A stretch of 54,495 bases of DNA from Stenomitos frigidus ULC18 (lineage in GTDB: Bacteria > Cyanobacteriota > Cyanobacteriia > Leptolyngbyales > Leptolyngbyaceae): positions 1-54,495 of the forward strand of contig NZ_PVWK01000157.1 of the NCBI RefSeq assembly GCF_003003795.1, read 5' to 3'. A program made the translations under genes and the position numbers. The notes beneath the pieces were generated by a model. That model saw only the letters and a program-made list of their open reading frames with translations, ran no database searches and was not told the DNA's origin. Below are positions 9,462 to 17,499 of the stretch, one piece after another. Within the stretch, counting starts at the first letter, position 1. Each line of letters opens with the position of its first letter.

Positions 9462-10466
9462 ATGACGCTTTCGTACGATCCCCCCAAAGTGGCTATCCCT
9501 GGTACAGCCCGGCTGAGTTTTGAATCACTCAAAAGCAGCGCCCAACGGGCTGGTACCCAACCGATTCGGCTAAGTAATGACTGTATTATTAAACCTCAAG
9601 TATCACTAGCAGCCTTTACCTCCTTCCGCGTTGGCGGCCCTGCCCAATGGTACGTGGCGCCTAAACAGTTCGCTGAATTGCAGGCAAGTTTTGATTGGGC
9701 ACACGCTCATGATTTGCCAGTGACGCTCTTGGGGGCAGGTTCCAATCTGCTGATTAGCGATCGTGGCTTGCCTGGTTTGGTCATCAGCACTCGTCGTCTC
9801 CGCCAGAACCAATTTGACCCAGAATCGGGACAAGTGACCGTTGGTGCGGGTGAACCCCTTCCGCTGGTGTCATGGCACGCAGCTGAACGAGGTCTACAGG
9901 GGTTGGAATGGGCGGTTGGCATCCCAGGCACTATCGGCGGTGCGGTTGTCATGAACGCTGGTGCTCACGGCGGTTGCACCGCCGACTATCTGGTCAATGC
10001 CCAGGTGCTGTTACCAGATGGCACTACGAAAATCTTGACTCCACAAGAACTGCACTATCGTTATCGCAGCTCAGCACTGCAAGGGAAAAACTGGCTAGTG
10101 ACCCAAGCAACGTTCCAGCTCCAACCGGGTTTCGATCCGGTCGCACTCACTGCTTTAACTAGCCAGCACTACAACCACCGTCGCACAACTCAGCCCTATC
10201 ACTTGCCGAGTTGCGGCAGCGTCTTCCGTAATCCAAGCAACGACTACAAAGCCGGCTGGCTGATTGAGCAGGCTGGGCTGAAAGGTTACCAGATTGGTGG
10301 TGCTCAGATTGCTGAGCGTCACGCTAATTTTATTCTTAACTGCGGCAACGCGATGGCAAGCGATATCTTTCGCTTAATTCGTCACGCGCAGCACCAAGTT
10401 GAGCAACACTGGTCGCTACAGTTGGTGCCAGAGGTGAGGATTTTAGGCGATTTTCAAGCGGCGTAG
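9462..10466 (+). CDS. murB: UDP-N-acetylenolpyruvoylglucosamine reductase
   Basis: MurB is the FAD/NADPH enzyme that forms UDP-MurNAc, the substrate of MurC. The 334-residue protein shows FRVGGPAQWYV, the FAD-binding LLGAGSNLLISDRG, GIPGTIGGAVVMNAGAHGG, SCGSVFRNP with the catalytic Ser, and GYQIGGAQIAERHANFILN, all typical of type II MurB. About 45 residues precede the conserved domain. Gene order murC-murB on one strand supports co-expression. It ends inside a hairpin (10465-10516). Confidence 0.96.
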   Translation: MTLSYDPPKVAIPGTARLSFESLKSSAQRAGTQPIRLSNDCIIKPQVSLAAFTSFRVGGPAQWYVAPKQFAELQASFDWAHAHDLPVTLLGAGSNLLISDRGLPGLVISTRRLRQNQFDPESGQVTVGAGEPLPLVSWHAAERGLQGLEWAVGIPGTIGGAVVMNAGAHGGCTADYLVNAQVLLPDGTTKILTPQELHYRYRSSALQGKNWLVTQATFQLQPGFDPVALTALTSQHYNHRRTTQPYHLPSCGSVFRNPSNDYKAGWLIEQAGLKGYQIGGAQIAERHANFILNCGNAMASDIFRLIRHAQHQVEQHWSLQLVPEVRILGDFQAA

Positions 10467-10516
10467 GAGTCAGTAAAGCGTAATTGCATTAGCAATGCCA
10501 TGCTTTGCTGACTCCT
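10465..10516. terminator. Long hairpin between convergent murB and hemA
   Basis: AGGAGTCAGTAAAGC at 10465-10479 pairs with GCTTTGCTGACTCCT at 10502-10516 with one G-U mismatch, and the loop holds a further ATTGC/GCAAT pair. The left arm includes the last two bases of the murB stop codon. No clear T-run follows. It contains the CTGACTCCTG unit of the window's repeat family. Confidence 0.55.
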
Positions 10517-10568
10517 GACTGCTGAGTCCCTCAGCCCCCGTGCTGCTTGCAGTCAGCGATCGCAAGCG

Positions 10569-11861
10569 TTACCCAAACTGTTTATTCGAGCTTGTTTCGA
10601 GATTAAACAGGGTTGTAAGCGTTTGCATTGCCTGCCGCCGGACTTCAATATCTTGCTGTGCTCGTAGCTGTACCATGGGGTCGTGCAAAATTTTGTTGAC
10701 GATGCCACGGGTGAGGGCTTCAATCACCTCTTGATGCTTTTCGGCAAATTCGGTGCCCAGTCGCGAAAGCGCTTTTTCGAGTTCTTGAGCGCGAATGGTC
10801 TCCACTTTTTCACGTAAGCTGCTAATGGTAGAGACCGTTTCGAGTGATCGTAGCCAGCTATCAAAGGTATCGACCTCTTCATCCAGCAGTGACTCTGCCT
10901 CCATCGCCATCTGACGACGGCTTTCCTGGTTTTGCGCGACGACTGCCTTCAAGTCATCCACATTAAACGCCTGCACATGAGATAGTTCGTTGACGTCAGT
11001 GTGGACGTTGCGCGGTACGGCAATGTCAAATAGCATCAGCGGTTGCGCCGGGTCTAACACCATCTCTAGCTTCGCGCGATCGATCAGGGGTTCGGTTGCC
11101 GCTGTACTGGTGAAAACGATATCGGAATTTGCCAATACCGTGGGCAGATCGGACAACGGATGTAGATGCAGCTCTGCATCTGGGAAAAGCTTTGCTAATT
11201 CCTTTGCTCGTTCAAGGGAACGATTCAAGATCGAGATATTGACTGCGCCTTTCGACAGTAGGTGCTGCACGAGGAGCCGCGACATTTTGCCTGCGCCCAG
11301 AATGCCAACACGACAGGCGGCTAAATTTTGGGCTTTAATTTGTGCCAGTTCTACGGCTGCGGAACTAATCGAAACGGCCCCAGTGCCAATACTGGTTTCA
11401 GTGCGAACGCGCTTACCGGCTGTTAGTGCCTGTTTAAAGAGCTGGTTAAGCACGCGACCAATGCCCTGATGCTGCTGCCCTAGTTTATGACAGTGTTTGA
11501 CCTGCGCCAGGATTTGCCCCTCGCCCAAGACCAGGCTATCCAGCCCAGAGGCCACTCGCATCAAGTGCATCACAGCATCCTGATGCAACAGCGTAAAGAG
11601 ATGGGGACGTAACTGAGGGAGAAACAGCTTGCTGTGATCGCTTAAAAATTGGGTAACTTCGCGCATGCCTTGTTCCGTCTCACTGGTCACGAGATAAATC
11701 TCTAGACGATTGCAGGTGCTGAGAACAGCAACTTCTTCCAGGTGAGGGCAAGAGCAAAGCTGCGCGATCGCTCGATCATAAAGGGTTTCAGGAATACTCA
11801 GTTTTTCTCGAACGTCAACCGGGGCTGTTTTATGGCTTAACCCTACAACGGCAATGTTCAT
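10569..11861 (-). CDS. hemA: Glutamyl-tRNA reductase
   Basis: HemA reduces glutamyl-tRNA to glutamate-1-semialdehyde with NADPH, the committed step of tetrapyrrole (chlorophyll, heme, bilin) synthesis. The 430-residue protein begins [20 protein letters not shown], has the catalytic STCNRLEIY with Cys50, [13 protein letters not shown], the NADPH fold [11 protein letters not shown] and the C-terminal dimerisation helices. Length and start are standard. It converges on murB and is preceded by fructose/sedoheptulose bisphosphatase on the same strand 172 bases away, with a repeat-rich gap, so co-transcription is possible but not shown. Confidence 0.97.
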   Translation of the reverse strand: MNIAVVGLSHKTAPVDVREKLSIPETLYDRAIAQLCSCPHLEEVAVLSTCNRLEIYLVTSETEQGMREVTQFLSDHSKLFLPQLRPHLFTLLHQDAVMHLMRVASGLDSLVLGEGQILAQVKHCHKLGQQHQGIGRVLNQLFKQALTAGKRVRTETSIGTGAVSISSAAVELAQIKAQNLAACRVGILGAGKMSRLLVQHLLSKGAVNISILNRSLERAKELAKLFPDAELHLHPLSDLPTVLANSDIVFTSTAATEPLIDRAKLEMVLDPAQPLMLFDIAVPRNVHTDVNELSHVQAFNVDDLKAVVAQNQESRRQMAMEAESLLDEEVDTFDSWLRSLETVSTISSLREKVETIRAQELEKALSRLGTEFAEKHQEVIEALTRGIVNKILHDPMVQLRAQQDIEVRRQAMQTLTTLFNLETSSNKQFG

Positions 11862-11936
11862 CTTGAAATATGCTCTTTTTATGTGAACCGAATCTTCTCA
11901 GTTGCTGGTTGTTAGTTGCTAATTGCTAGGCAATGC

Positions 11937-12033
11937 TTCTCACAACCAACAACTAACTACACCAGCGTAGGCTCGATCGCGGCCAGTTTTGGCTTTAGAG
12001 TGGCAATTTTTCTCACAACCAACCACTAACTAC
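11937..12033. repeat. Direct repeat pair between hemA and FBPase/SBPase
   Basis: A 24-base sequence beginning TTCTCACAACCAAC and ending ACTAACTAC occurs at 11937-11960 and again at 12010-12033, one mismatch apart. The second copy abuts the FBPase stop codon. A partly inverted version (GGTTGTTAGTTGCT) lies at about 11908-11921, so this gap is made of degenerate repeat units. Confidence 0.75.
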
Positions 12034-13071
12034 TTAGTGCAACTGCACAACTTTTGGCTGTCCAGACATATGGATGGTGTCTACAAAACGAGCTGTACTG
12101 GACTGGTTGGAGATCACTAGCGACTGCGTTCTGGCGCCGCCGCTAAAAAAGCGAACTCCTTCCATTAAGTTGCCGGAGGTGATGCCACAGCCAGCAAAGA
12201 GGATGGTCTCACCAGATGCCAGTTCGTGAGCGTCGTACACTTTATCGGGATCGGTGATGTTCATACTCTTGAGGCGATCGATGTTTGCCTGTTTGCTTTC
12301 ACCAATCAGCCCTGTTTTCACAACCGCTGGGTCGTAAATGAGCTGACCCTGGAAGTGCCCACCCATGGCACGCATTGCTGCCGCAGAAATGACACCTTCC
12401 GGTGCAGCACCGATGCCCATCAGCGCATGGATATTAGTACCCGCAAAGCCACAGGAAATGGCTGCGCCGACGTCACCATCGCTGATGAGCGAGACTCTAG
12501 CACCCGCCTCACGAATTTCCTTAATCAAGTCACTATGGCGCTCACGCTTCATCACGACGACCACTAGTTCTTCGATCTCCCGGTCTAAGCATTCAGCCAG
12601 AATCTTGAGGTTCTCGGTTGCCGATTTGTTGATGTCTACTTTGCCTTTCGCTGCCGGTGGTGCGGCTAGCTTCTTCATGTAAAAGTCTGGTGCTGCAAAC
12701 AGTCCGCCTTTTTCAGAGATTGCGAGCACTGCCATAGAGCCAGGTTGTCCGTAGGCGACTAGATTAGTGCCCTCGCAGGGATCTACCGCAATATCAATTT
12801 CGACCAGCTCGTCGGGGTTGCAGAAATCTTTGGCATTGGGTTGCGTACAAACGCCGACTTCTTCGCCAATGTAAAGCATGGGCGCGTCATCTCGCTCACC
12901 TTCACCAATGACAATCCGTCCCCGCATGTGGATTTTGTTCATCCGTTCGCGCATGGCTTCCACTGCAACCTGGTCTGCAATGTTTTTCTCACCCTTACCC
13001 ATCCAGCGGGCAGACGCGATCGCAGCTTGTTCAACCACTTCAATAATCTCTAGACCGAGCGTATTCTCCAC
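12034..13071 (-). CDS. glpX: Fructose-1,6-/sedoheptulose-1,7-bisphosphatase, class II
   Basis: The 345-residue product is the GlpX-type (class II) bifunctional FBPase/SBPase of cyanobacteria, which regenerates RuBP precursors in the Calvin cycle. Seen: the N-terminal [21 protein letters not shown], metal-site [32 protein letters not shown] and the SDGDVGAA motif. Start ATG 13071 fits the family. Neighbours gap2 and cp12 encode other redox-regulated parts of the cycle; cp12 is divergent across a 322-base gap. Confidence 0.96.
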   Translation of the reverse strand: MENTLGLEIIEVVEQAAIASARWMGKGEKNIADQVAVEAMRERMNKIHMRGRIVIGEGERDDAPMLYIGEEVGVCTQPNAKDFCNPDELVEIDIAVDPCEGTNLVAYGQPGSMAVLAISEKGGLFAAPDFYMKKLAAPPAAKGKVDINKSATENLKILAECLDREIEELVVVVMKRERHSDLIKEIREAGARVSLISDGDVGAAISCGFAGTNIHALMGIGAAPEGVISAAAMRAMGGHFQGQLIYDPAVVKTGLIGESKQANIDRLKSMNITDPDKVYDAHELASGETILFAGCGITSGNLMEGVRFFSGGARTQSLVISNQSSTARFVDTIHMSGQPKVVQLH

Positions 13072-13393
13072 GAAGTAAATCCTCCAACTGCTTGATTTGC
13101 GCGGCTTTATAAATTCTGTTCTCAGTCTTTAAGTCTACCAAAAGGGGGAGACGCGCTTGACAGCAATCTCGTGGCTTGATTGTGTAAAGTTTTACTGAGC
13201 TGAGCGGTGCCTTTGTACGATTCCTTCTCCGTGTTGCACTATACGAGCCAGCCAGATTACCGAACTTCGACTGCTAGTTTTCTCCACTGCCAAACCATAG
13301 CAGCAGCGCTAGAGTGGAATGAAGCACTCGCTACGTCAGTGCAGATCAGCGGGTTAACGCCACAGAAACCCGGTTAAAGGAGATTCATGCAAC
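13072..13393. other. Divergent promoter region FBPase/SBPase - cp12
   Basis: The 322-base gap must hold promoters for two Calvin-cycle genes. The only clear element is the cp12 ribosome site AAAGGAGA at 13376-13383. No strong operator palindrome is visible. Confidence 0.45.
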
Positions 13394-13654
13394 ATGTCCA
13401 AGTTACTCGAGACCAACGCACTTGAAACGAACAGCACTGCACCTCTCGAAGAGCAGCTACCGTCCATGCTAGAACAGGCGCGTATCGCTTGCAGCACAAA
13501 TGGTGATTTATCTAGTGAGTGTGTAGCTGCTTGGGATGCCGTAGAAGAAGTGCAAGCGGCGTCTGCCGATCGCCGACTTCACCTCAAAACGAGCCTCGAT
13601 CGTTACTGTGATGAACGCCCAGATGCTCTCGAATGTCGCATTTACGATGTTTAA
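13394..13654 (+). CDS. cp12: CP12, Calvin-cycle regulator
   Basis: CP12 is a small, mostly disordered protein that, when oxidised, ties Gap2 and phosphoribulokinase into an inactive complex. The 86-residue product has both cysteine pairs (Cys33/Cys43 and Cys72/Cys81), the core AWDAVEEVQA and the C-terminal YCDERPDALECRIYDV; most family members end IYDD or similar, so the final Val is a small departure. Start is supported by AAAGGAGA about ten bases upstream. An intrinsic terminator follows. Phosphoribulokinase is not in the window. Confidence 0.95.
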   Translation: MSKLLETNALETNSTAPLEEQLPSMLEQARIACSTNGDLSSECVAAWDAVEEVQAASADRRLHLKTSLDRYCDERPDALECRIYDV

Positions 13655-13698
13655 GCTGCAGTCTGAGTTGAGCTAAGCCTTTGTTGCTTAAATTGCAC

Positions 13699-13728
13699 GT
13701 CCCCTGGTCTGACACTGGGGGCTTTTTT
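13699..13728 (+). terminator. Intrinsic terminator of cp12
   Basis: GTCCCC pairs with GGGGGC (one G-U pair) around a ten-base loop, followed by six T (13723-13728). It lies 45 bases after the cp12 stop. Confidence 0.85.
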
Positions 13729-13790
13729 GTGGACTGGCGGTAAACTCTAGAGTGTCCGTCGTCGCGGCTTCATCGTCGCAGGATCGTCTC

Positions 13791-14042
13791 ATGTCACAGA
13801 TCCTTTGGTTGGTTCTGGCCTGGGTTGCTGGCACGGCAGCTACCTTAGGCAGCCTCATGGTGCTGGGCAGCTTACTCCTCTGGCTGAGCCCTACGGTTCA
13901 AGCTCGATCGCATCAAACAGATGCGTCACCCTTGCCTGTGCCCAAGCCTTGGCAAAACCGACTGACGTTACTGGCGTTTTCAATCGCGATCGCTCTTGCC
14001 GGACTTGGCATACTGGTAGTAGTTCCCTTTCCTTCTTTTTGA
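13791..14042 (+). CDS. Small two-pass membrane protein, unknown
   Basis: The protein of 83 residues from ATG 13791 has a first hydrophobic segment (about 2-33), a short Pro-rich polar loop (PLPVPKPW) and a second hydrophobic segment (about 58-80). AGGAT at 13780-13784 lies six bases before this ATG; a GTG at 13752 in the same frame would add 13 residues. It sits between cp12 and a glutaredoxin gene, 42 bases ahead of the latter. No family is recognised. Confidence 0.6.
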   Translation: MSQILWLVLAWVAGTAATLGSLMVLGSLLLWLSPTVQARSHQTDASPLPVPKPWQNRLTLLAFSIAIALAGLGILVVVPFPSF

Positions 14043-14084
14043 AAGATTGTTTTTTCGAAGACTATCTTTTTGGAAGATAAATAG

Positions 14085-14417
14085 ATGCTCTCGTGGAGTG
14101 ATCAATTTATGCTTAAAACCCTCAACTCCCTACTCAAACGCCATCCCGAACGAGTCAACGCCAACGTCGAAATCTACACTTGGCAAACGTGTCCTTTCTG
14201 TATACGTGCCAAACTGCTTTTGTGGTGGAAAGGCGTTCACTTTACAGAGTATAAAATTGACGGGGATGACACTGCCAGAACCAAAATGGCAGAACGCGCC
14301 AATGGAAAACGCTCTGTGCCGCAGATTTTTATCAATCAGCAACACATCGGTGGTTGTGATGACCTCTATCAGTTAGATCAAAACGGTCAACTCGACGCAC
14401 TGCTAGCTGCCGCTTAG
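14085..14417 (+). CDS. grxC: Glutaredoxin 3-like dithiol glutaredoxin
   Basis: The 110-residue product has the thioredoxin-fold active site CPFC preceded by VEIYTWQT, followed by the cis-Pro segment RSVPQIFINQQHIGGCDDLYQL, which binds glutathione. It reduces disulfides or glutathionylated proteins with GSH in the cytosol. ATG 14085 has GGAAG eight bases upstream; ATG 14109 is an alternative, giving 102 residues. The preceding small membrane-protein gene is 42 bases away. Confidence 0.93.
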   Translation: MLSWSDQFMLKTLNSLLKRHPERVNANVEIYTWQTCPFCIRAKLLLWWKGVHFTEYKIDGDDTARTKMAERANGKRSVPQIFINQQHIGGCDDLYQLDQNGQLDALLAAA

Positions 14418-14437
14418 TAGTGAAGAGGGGGAGGCAG

Positions 14438-14479
14438 GGCTAAAGGCTAAAGGCTAAAGGCTAAAGGCTAAAGGCTAAT
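14438..14479. repeat. Heptamer tandem repeat (GGCTAAA)
   Basis: Five exact GGCTAAA units (14438-14472) and a sixth ending GGCTAAT. Seven-base tandem repeats of this kind (STRR) are known in filamentous cyanobacteria. It runs straight into a C/T-rich tract at about 14490-14534. Confidence 0.92.
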
Positions 14480-14489
14480 CTCAAGTTCA

Positions 14490-14534
14490 TCCCCCCTGCC
14501 CCCCTCTCCCCTCTCCCCTCTCCCCTCCTCCCCT
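14490..14534. repeat. Polypyrimidine CCCCTCT tract
   Basis: Repeated CCCCTCTCC units fill this stretch up to the apparent first codon of tadA. The same units occur inside nadD at about 6892-6960, and the complementary GGGGAGA units in the hybrid kinase at about 35313-35372. Confidence 0.85.
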
Positions 14535-15047
14535 TTGCCATCCTCCTCCGCCTTCGATCACCCCGAATACCTACGACATCGACAGTGGATGGAGCGAGCG
14601 ATGTCGCTTGCTCAAAGAGCTGGAGACGCAGGTGACGTTCCGGTTGGTGCGATTGTTGTGAGTGCAGATGGACAAGCGATCGCTGAGGCTGAAAACCGTC
14701 GCGAACGGGATCATGATCCAACAGCCCATGCCGAAATCCTGGCATTACGTATGGCTGGACGTGCTCTGGGTAACTGGCATCTGACCCAATGTACTCTCTA
14801 TGTCACGCTAGAACCCTGCCCTATGTGCGCAGGAGCACTAGTATTGGCACGGTTGGGACTGTTAGTGTATGGAGCCGATGATCCGAAAGCTGGTGCGGTG
14901 CGATCGATCCTGAACATCCCTGATAGCGCTTGTTCTAACCACCATCTTTCTGTGCTGGGTGGTATTCTGGAAGCGCCCTGTCGTGAGCAGCTACAGTCTT
15001 GGTTTGCACTGCGTCGTAGTCATTCTGAGTACGATCGTTCGGTTTAA
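14535..15047 (+). CDS. tadA: tRNA-specific adenosine deaminase TadA
   Basis: TadA deaminates A34 of tRNA-Arg(ACG) to inosine. The zinc site is clear: HAEI at 65-68 and PCPMC with Cys95 and Cys98; Glu67 is the catalytic proton shuttle. The start is uncertain. Homology-like sequence (HRQWMERAMSLAQRAG) begins before the first ATG at 14589, so the TTG at 14535 is used here, giving 170 residues, but the bases ahead of it are a C/T repeat without any ribosome site. The repeat may have replaced the original 5' end. Confidence 0.9.
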   Translation: MPSSSAFDHPEYLRHRQWMERAMSLAQRAGDAGDVPVGAIVVSADGQAIAEAENRRERDHDPTAHAEILALRMAGRALGNWHLTQCTLYVTLEPCPMCAGALVLARLGLLVYGADDPKAGAVRSILNIPDSACSNHHLSVLGGILEAPCREQLQSWFALRRSHSEYDRSV

Positions 15048-15172
15048 TAATACTCCTCATGCCTGCTCATGCCACCCCAAAAAGTGTCCTTAGAGTAGAC
15101 GACGACGATCCCAGCGCCCTTTACGGTAGATAGACGTGTTGTTTTCGCATCTCGTCTGCCGTTGTGTACGCT

Positions 15173-16039
15173 ATGAACTCGCTTGATCCGACTAGACCGC
15201 TTTATGCTGTAGAGCAACTGCCAACCGATTCTGATACTCAGGTGAGTCCACTCGGCTACGAGCAGAAACTTTGTCAAGAATACGTCCACACCGATGATGT
15301 TGATATTGATGTTCCTGTCAGGCAGGCAATATCGGACACTTCATTAGTCGTGCGATTGCTGAAAGGCACTGCCCCTCATGGCAAGGCAGTGGCAGTTCCA
15401 GCGGCCTCTCAATGCTCTTCGTGGTTAGCCTCGCTGGTGTATCCGCTCGGTCGCTATCTCGTCGTGCCCTTCTACTTTGGGCGTATTGAGGTGGTTGGAC
15501 ACGAAAACCTACCCCGCTCAGGGCCTGTAATCCTTGCGCCAACTCATCGCTCCCGTTGGGACGCTGTCATGGTTCCCTATGCGGCAGGGCACGATATTAC
15601 AGGTCGTCACTTACGCTTTATGGTTTCGGCCGATGAGGTCAGGGGGCTTCAGGGCTGGTTCATTCAACGCTTAGGTGGGTTTCCGATCGACACCAGTCGT
15701 CCAGCGATCGCCAGTTTGCGTCATGGTGTTGATCTATTACAAGATGGTCAATCCCTCGTGATCTTTCCTGAAGGCAATATTTTTCGTGAAACGCAAGTAC
15801 AGCGGCTCAAACCAGGGCTGGCAAGACTGGCGTTACAAGCAGAAGCCAGTCATCCGAATCTTGATATCAAGGTTGTGCCCATTCGGCTTTACTACAGCAG
15901 ACCGTTTGCCCCTTGGCGATGCCGAGTCAAGGTTTGTATCGGACAACCCCTCCGTGTTGCAGCGTATAATCTCAGGACACCGAAGCAAAGCGCTCAATTA
16001 TTGACGGCTGATCTAAAACAAGCGATCGAAGCGTTATAG
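15173..16039 (+). CDS. plsC: 1-acyl-glycerol-3-phosphate acyltransferase family protein
   Basis: The product resembles PlsC, which acylates lysophosphatidate at the membrane. The catalytic motif THRSRWD lies near residues 124-130 and the glycerol-phosphate motif FPEGNIFR further on. ATG 15173 gives 288 residues; a GTG at 15164 is three codons upstream. About 90 N-terminal residues without family motifs precede a hydrophobic stretch (LVYPLGRYLVVPFYF), longer than typical PlsC. Exact acceptor cannot be told, since cyanobacteria have several paralogues. Confidence 0.85.
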   Translation: MNSLDPTRPLYAVEQLPTDSDTQVSPLGYEQKLCQEYVHTDDVDIDVPVRQAISDTSLVVRLLKGTAPHGKAVAVPAASQCSSWLASLVYPLGRYLVVPFYFGRIEVVGHENLPRSGPVILAPTHRSRWDAVMVPYAAGHDITGRHLRFMVSADEVRGLQGWFIQRLGGFPIDTSRPAIASLRHGVDLLQDGQSLVIFPEGNIFRETQVQRLKPGLARLALQAEASHPNLDIKVVPIRLYYSRPFAPWRCRVKVCIGQPLRVAAYNLRTPKQSAQLLTADLKQAIEAL

Positions 16040-16058
16040 TGCGATCGGCTTGGCATGG

Positions 16059-16108
16059 GCGGTCAACAGACAGAACAAGCTGACCGCTGATAGGTGACCG
16101 CTAAAAAA
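16059..16108. repeat. GACCGCT repeat units
   Basis: The stretch has GCGGTCAAC, AGCTGACCGCTGATAG and GTGACCGCTAAAAAACC. These are inverted copies of the AGCGGTCAGC units found at 25329-25352 and 35374-35402. It lies between convergent genes. Confidence 0.65.
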
Positions 16109-16151
16109 CCGAGTCTTGGTCGCAAATGATTGAGCATTCCTGCCTTAAACG

Positions 16152-16637
16152 CTATTGGCTGATTGCTAGCTCATTGGTCACATCAGCTAGCAACCCTTCG
16201 CAGGCATCGAATAGCAGATCAATAACCTGATTAAAGCCCTCAGTCCCGCCGTAATAGGGGTCGGGGACTTCTCGCAGGGTATGGCGAGTACAAAAATCAC
16301 ACATCAGCCGCACTTTATCGCGATGTTTGCCAGTTTGGTCAAGTGCGAGCATATCGGCAAGATTGTCTCGATCCATCGCCAGGATGCGATCGAACGCCTC
16401 GAAATCTGAACGGATGAACTGCCGCGCACTGCCACATAAAATGATGCCCTGCTTTTGGGCTGCGATCGCCATGCGTCGATCAGGTGGACTACCAGTATGG
16501 TAGCCAGCAGTGCCTGCCGAATCACAAATAATGCGATCGCTCAAACCTGCTTGAGCGATCAGATGGTTCATAATGTTCTCCGCTGAGGGAGAGCGACAAA
16601 TATTACCAAGACAAACGAATAACAGCTTGTGAGGCAT
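16152..16637 (-). CDS. Low-molecular-weight protein tyrosine phosphatase
   Basis: The 161-residue product has the LMW-PTP P-loop VCLGNICRSPSAE (nucleophile Cys9, Arg15) at the N-terminus and the general-acid DPYYGG near the C-terminus. The family removes phosphate from tyrosine, or arginine, of proteins in the cytosol, often acting on exopolysaccharide kinases. Length and start are standard. It lies on the same strand as the YbaB gene 142 bases upstream; no partner kinase is next to it. Confidence 0.94.
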   Translation of the reverse strand: MPHKLLFVCLGNICRSPSAENIMNHLIAQAGLSDRIICDSAGTAGYHTGSPPDRRMAIAAQKQGIILCGSARQFIRSDFEAFDRILAMDRDNLADMLALDQTGKHRDKVRLMCDFCTRHTLREVPDPYYGGTEGFNQVIDLLFDACEGLLADVTNELAISQ

Positions 16638-16779
16638 CGGCTATGCCCAAATAGTTTCAATAAAATTAATGCATCGCAGAATTAAGTTACAGACACGGAC
16701 TTTCAGCGTTGAACCTCTAGAAGCGATGCTTCACGCGATGCGATGCTGTCAGCCCATGTCTGTTGTTTGGTCAAAAGCC

Positions 16780-17124
16780 TTACATGCCAGGCAGATTGAG
16801 TCCACCAGTTAGCTCTTCCATCCGCTCTCGCATGGTGGTGGTCGATTTATTGTAGGCATCCTTCATGGCTGCCGTCACTAAATCTGAGAGCACCTCTGCA
16901 CCTTCACCGAGGACATCAGGCGAAATTGTGACGCTGAGGGGTTCCTGATTACCACTAAGGACAACCTTTACCAATCCACCACCGGATTCGCCCTCAATTT
17001 CCATCTGTTCGAGTTCTTCTTGAAGCCGTCTGGCTCCCTCTTGAACTTGTTGTGCTTTCTTGAAGGCTTCCGTCAGCTCTTTCATTTTGCCGAGACCGAA
17101 GCCAAATCCCTGTCCTTGTGACAT
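16780..17124 (-). CDS. YbaB/EbfC family nucleoid-associated protein
   Basis: The 114-residue protein begins [21 protein letters not shown], continues with a helical [18 protein letters not shown] and the family core [22 protein letters not shown], and ends in an acidic/Met-rich helix. The family forms small DNA-binding dimers. Length matches the family. The start ATG 17124 is the only sensible one. Confidence 0.93.
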   Translation of the reverse strand: MSQGQGFGFGLGKMKELTEAFKKAQQVQEGARRLQEELEQMEIEGESGGGLVKVVLSGNQEPLSVTISPDVLGEGAEVLSDLVTAAMKDAYNKSTTTMRERMEELTGGLNLPGM

Positions 17125-17499
17125 AACGTATAGCGGGTTGCGAATTGAATGTAAGCAGTCAGTGGCTCCATTATGACATCGCGCATCCAGGCAACATCAT
17201 TTTTCGCAAAATCACTGGGTTTGAGCTAGAAATGCAGTGGCCATAGCTAGTGGATAGAGTAAGCAGCAGTGGGCTATCAGTCAATCATTGACCGTTTGGG
17301 ACGCGCTATTTCTAGTCCGGCCGATGTCAACAGGACGGAACCAGATTTTCTCTGGCAAGGTGAAAAATTTCGTAGCAGTGGCTACCATTTGGCAGGTAGA
17401 AGCTATCGATTTCTTAAGAGAAGCGCAAACAAAAGAATCCTTCTGTTAAAACTATTCCACAATGATCGCTAGCGGCAGTAGTGACGGGTTACATCAACA
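17125..17499. other. Intergenic region with one doubtful short frame
   Basis: A plus-strand frame 17269-17472 (GTG start, 67 codons, Arg/Lys-rich end) is open but has no ribosome site and no recognised family, so I do not call it. Nothing else is seen. Confidence 0.4.

Noticed and set aside
12226-12682. Two plus-strand frames over FBPase/SBPase
   Set aside because: Antisense shadows of a clear enzyme gene.
14438-14534. CRISPR array
   Set aside because: The repeats are seven bases or irregular pyrimidine units with no spacers.
15044-15289. Minus-strand frame of 81 codons
   Set aside because: It overlaps the acyltransferase start and the tadA end, has no motif and no ribosome site.
17269-17472. 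Plus-strand frame of 67 codons with GTG start
   Set aside because: No ribosome site, no known family and atypical composition; kept only as a remark on the intergenic region.
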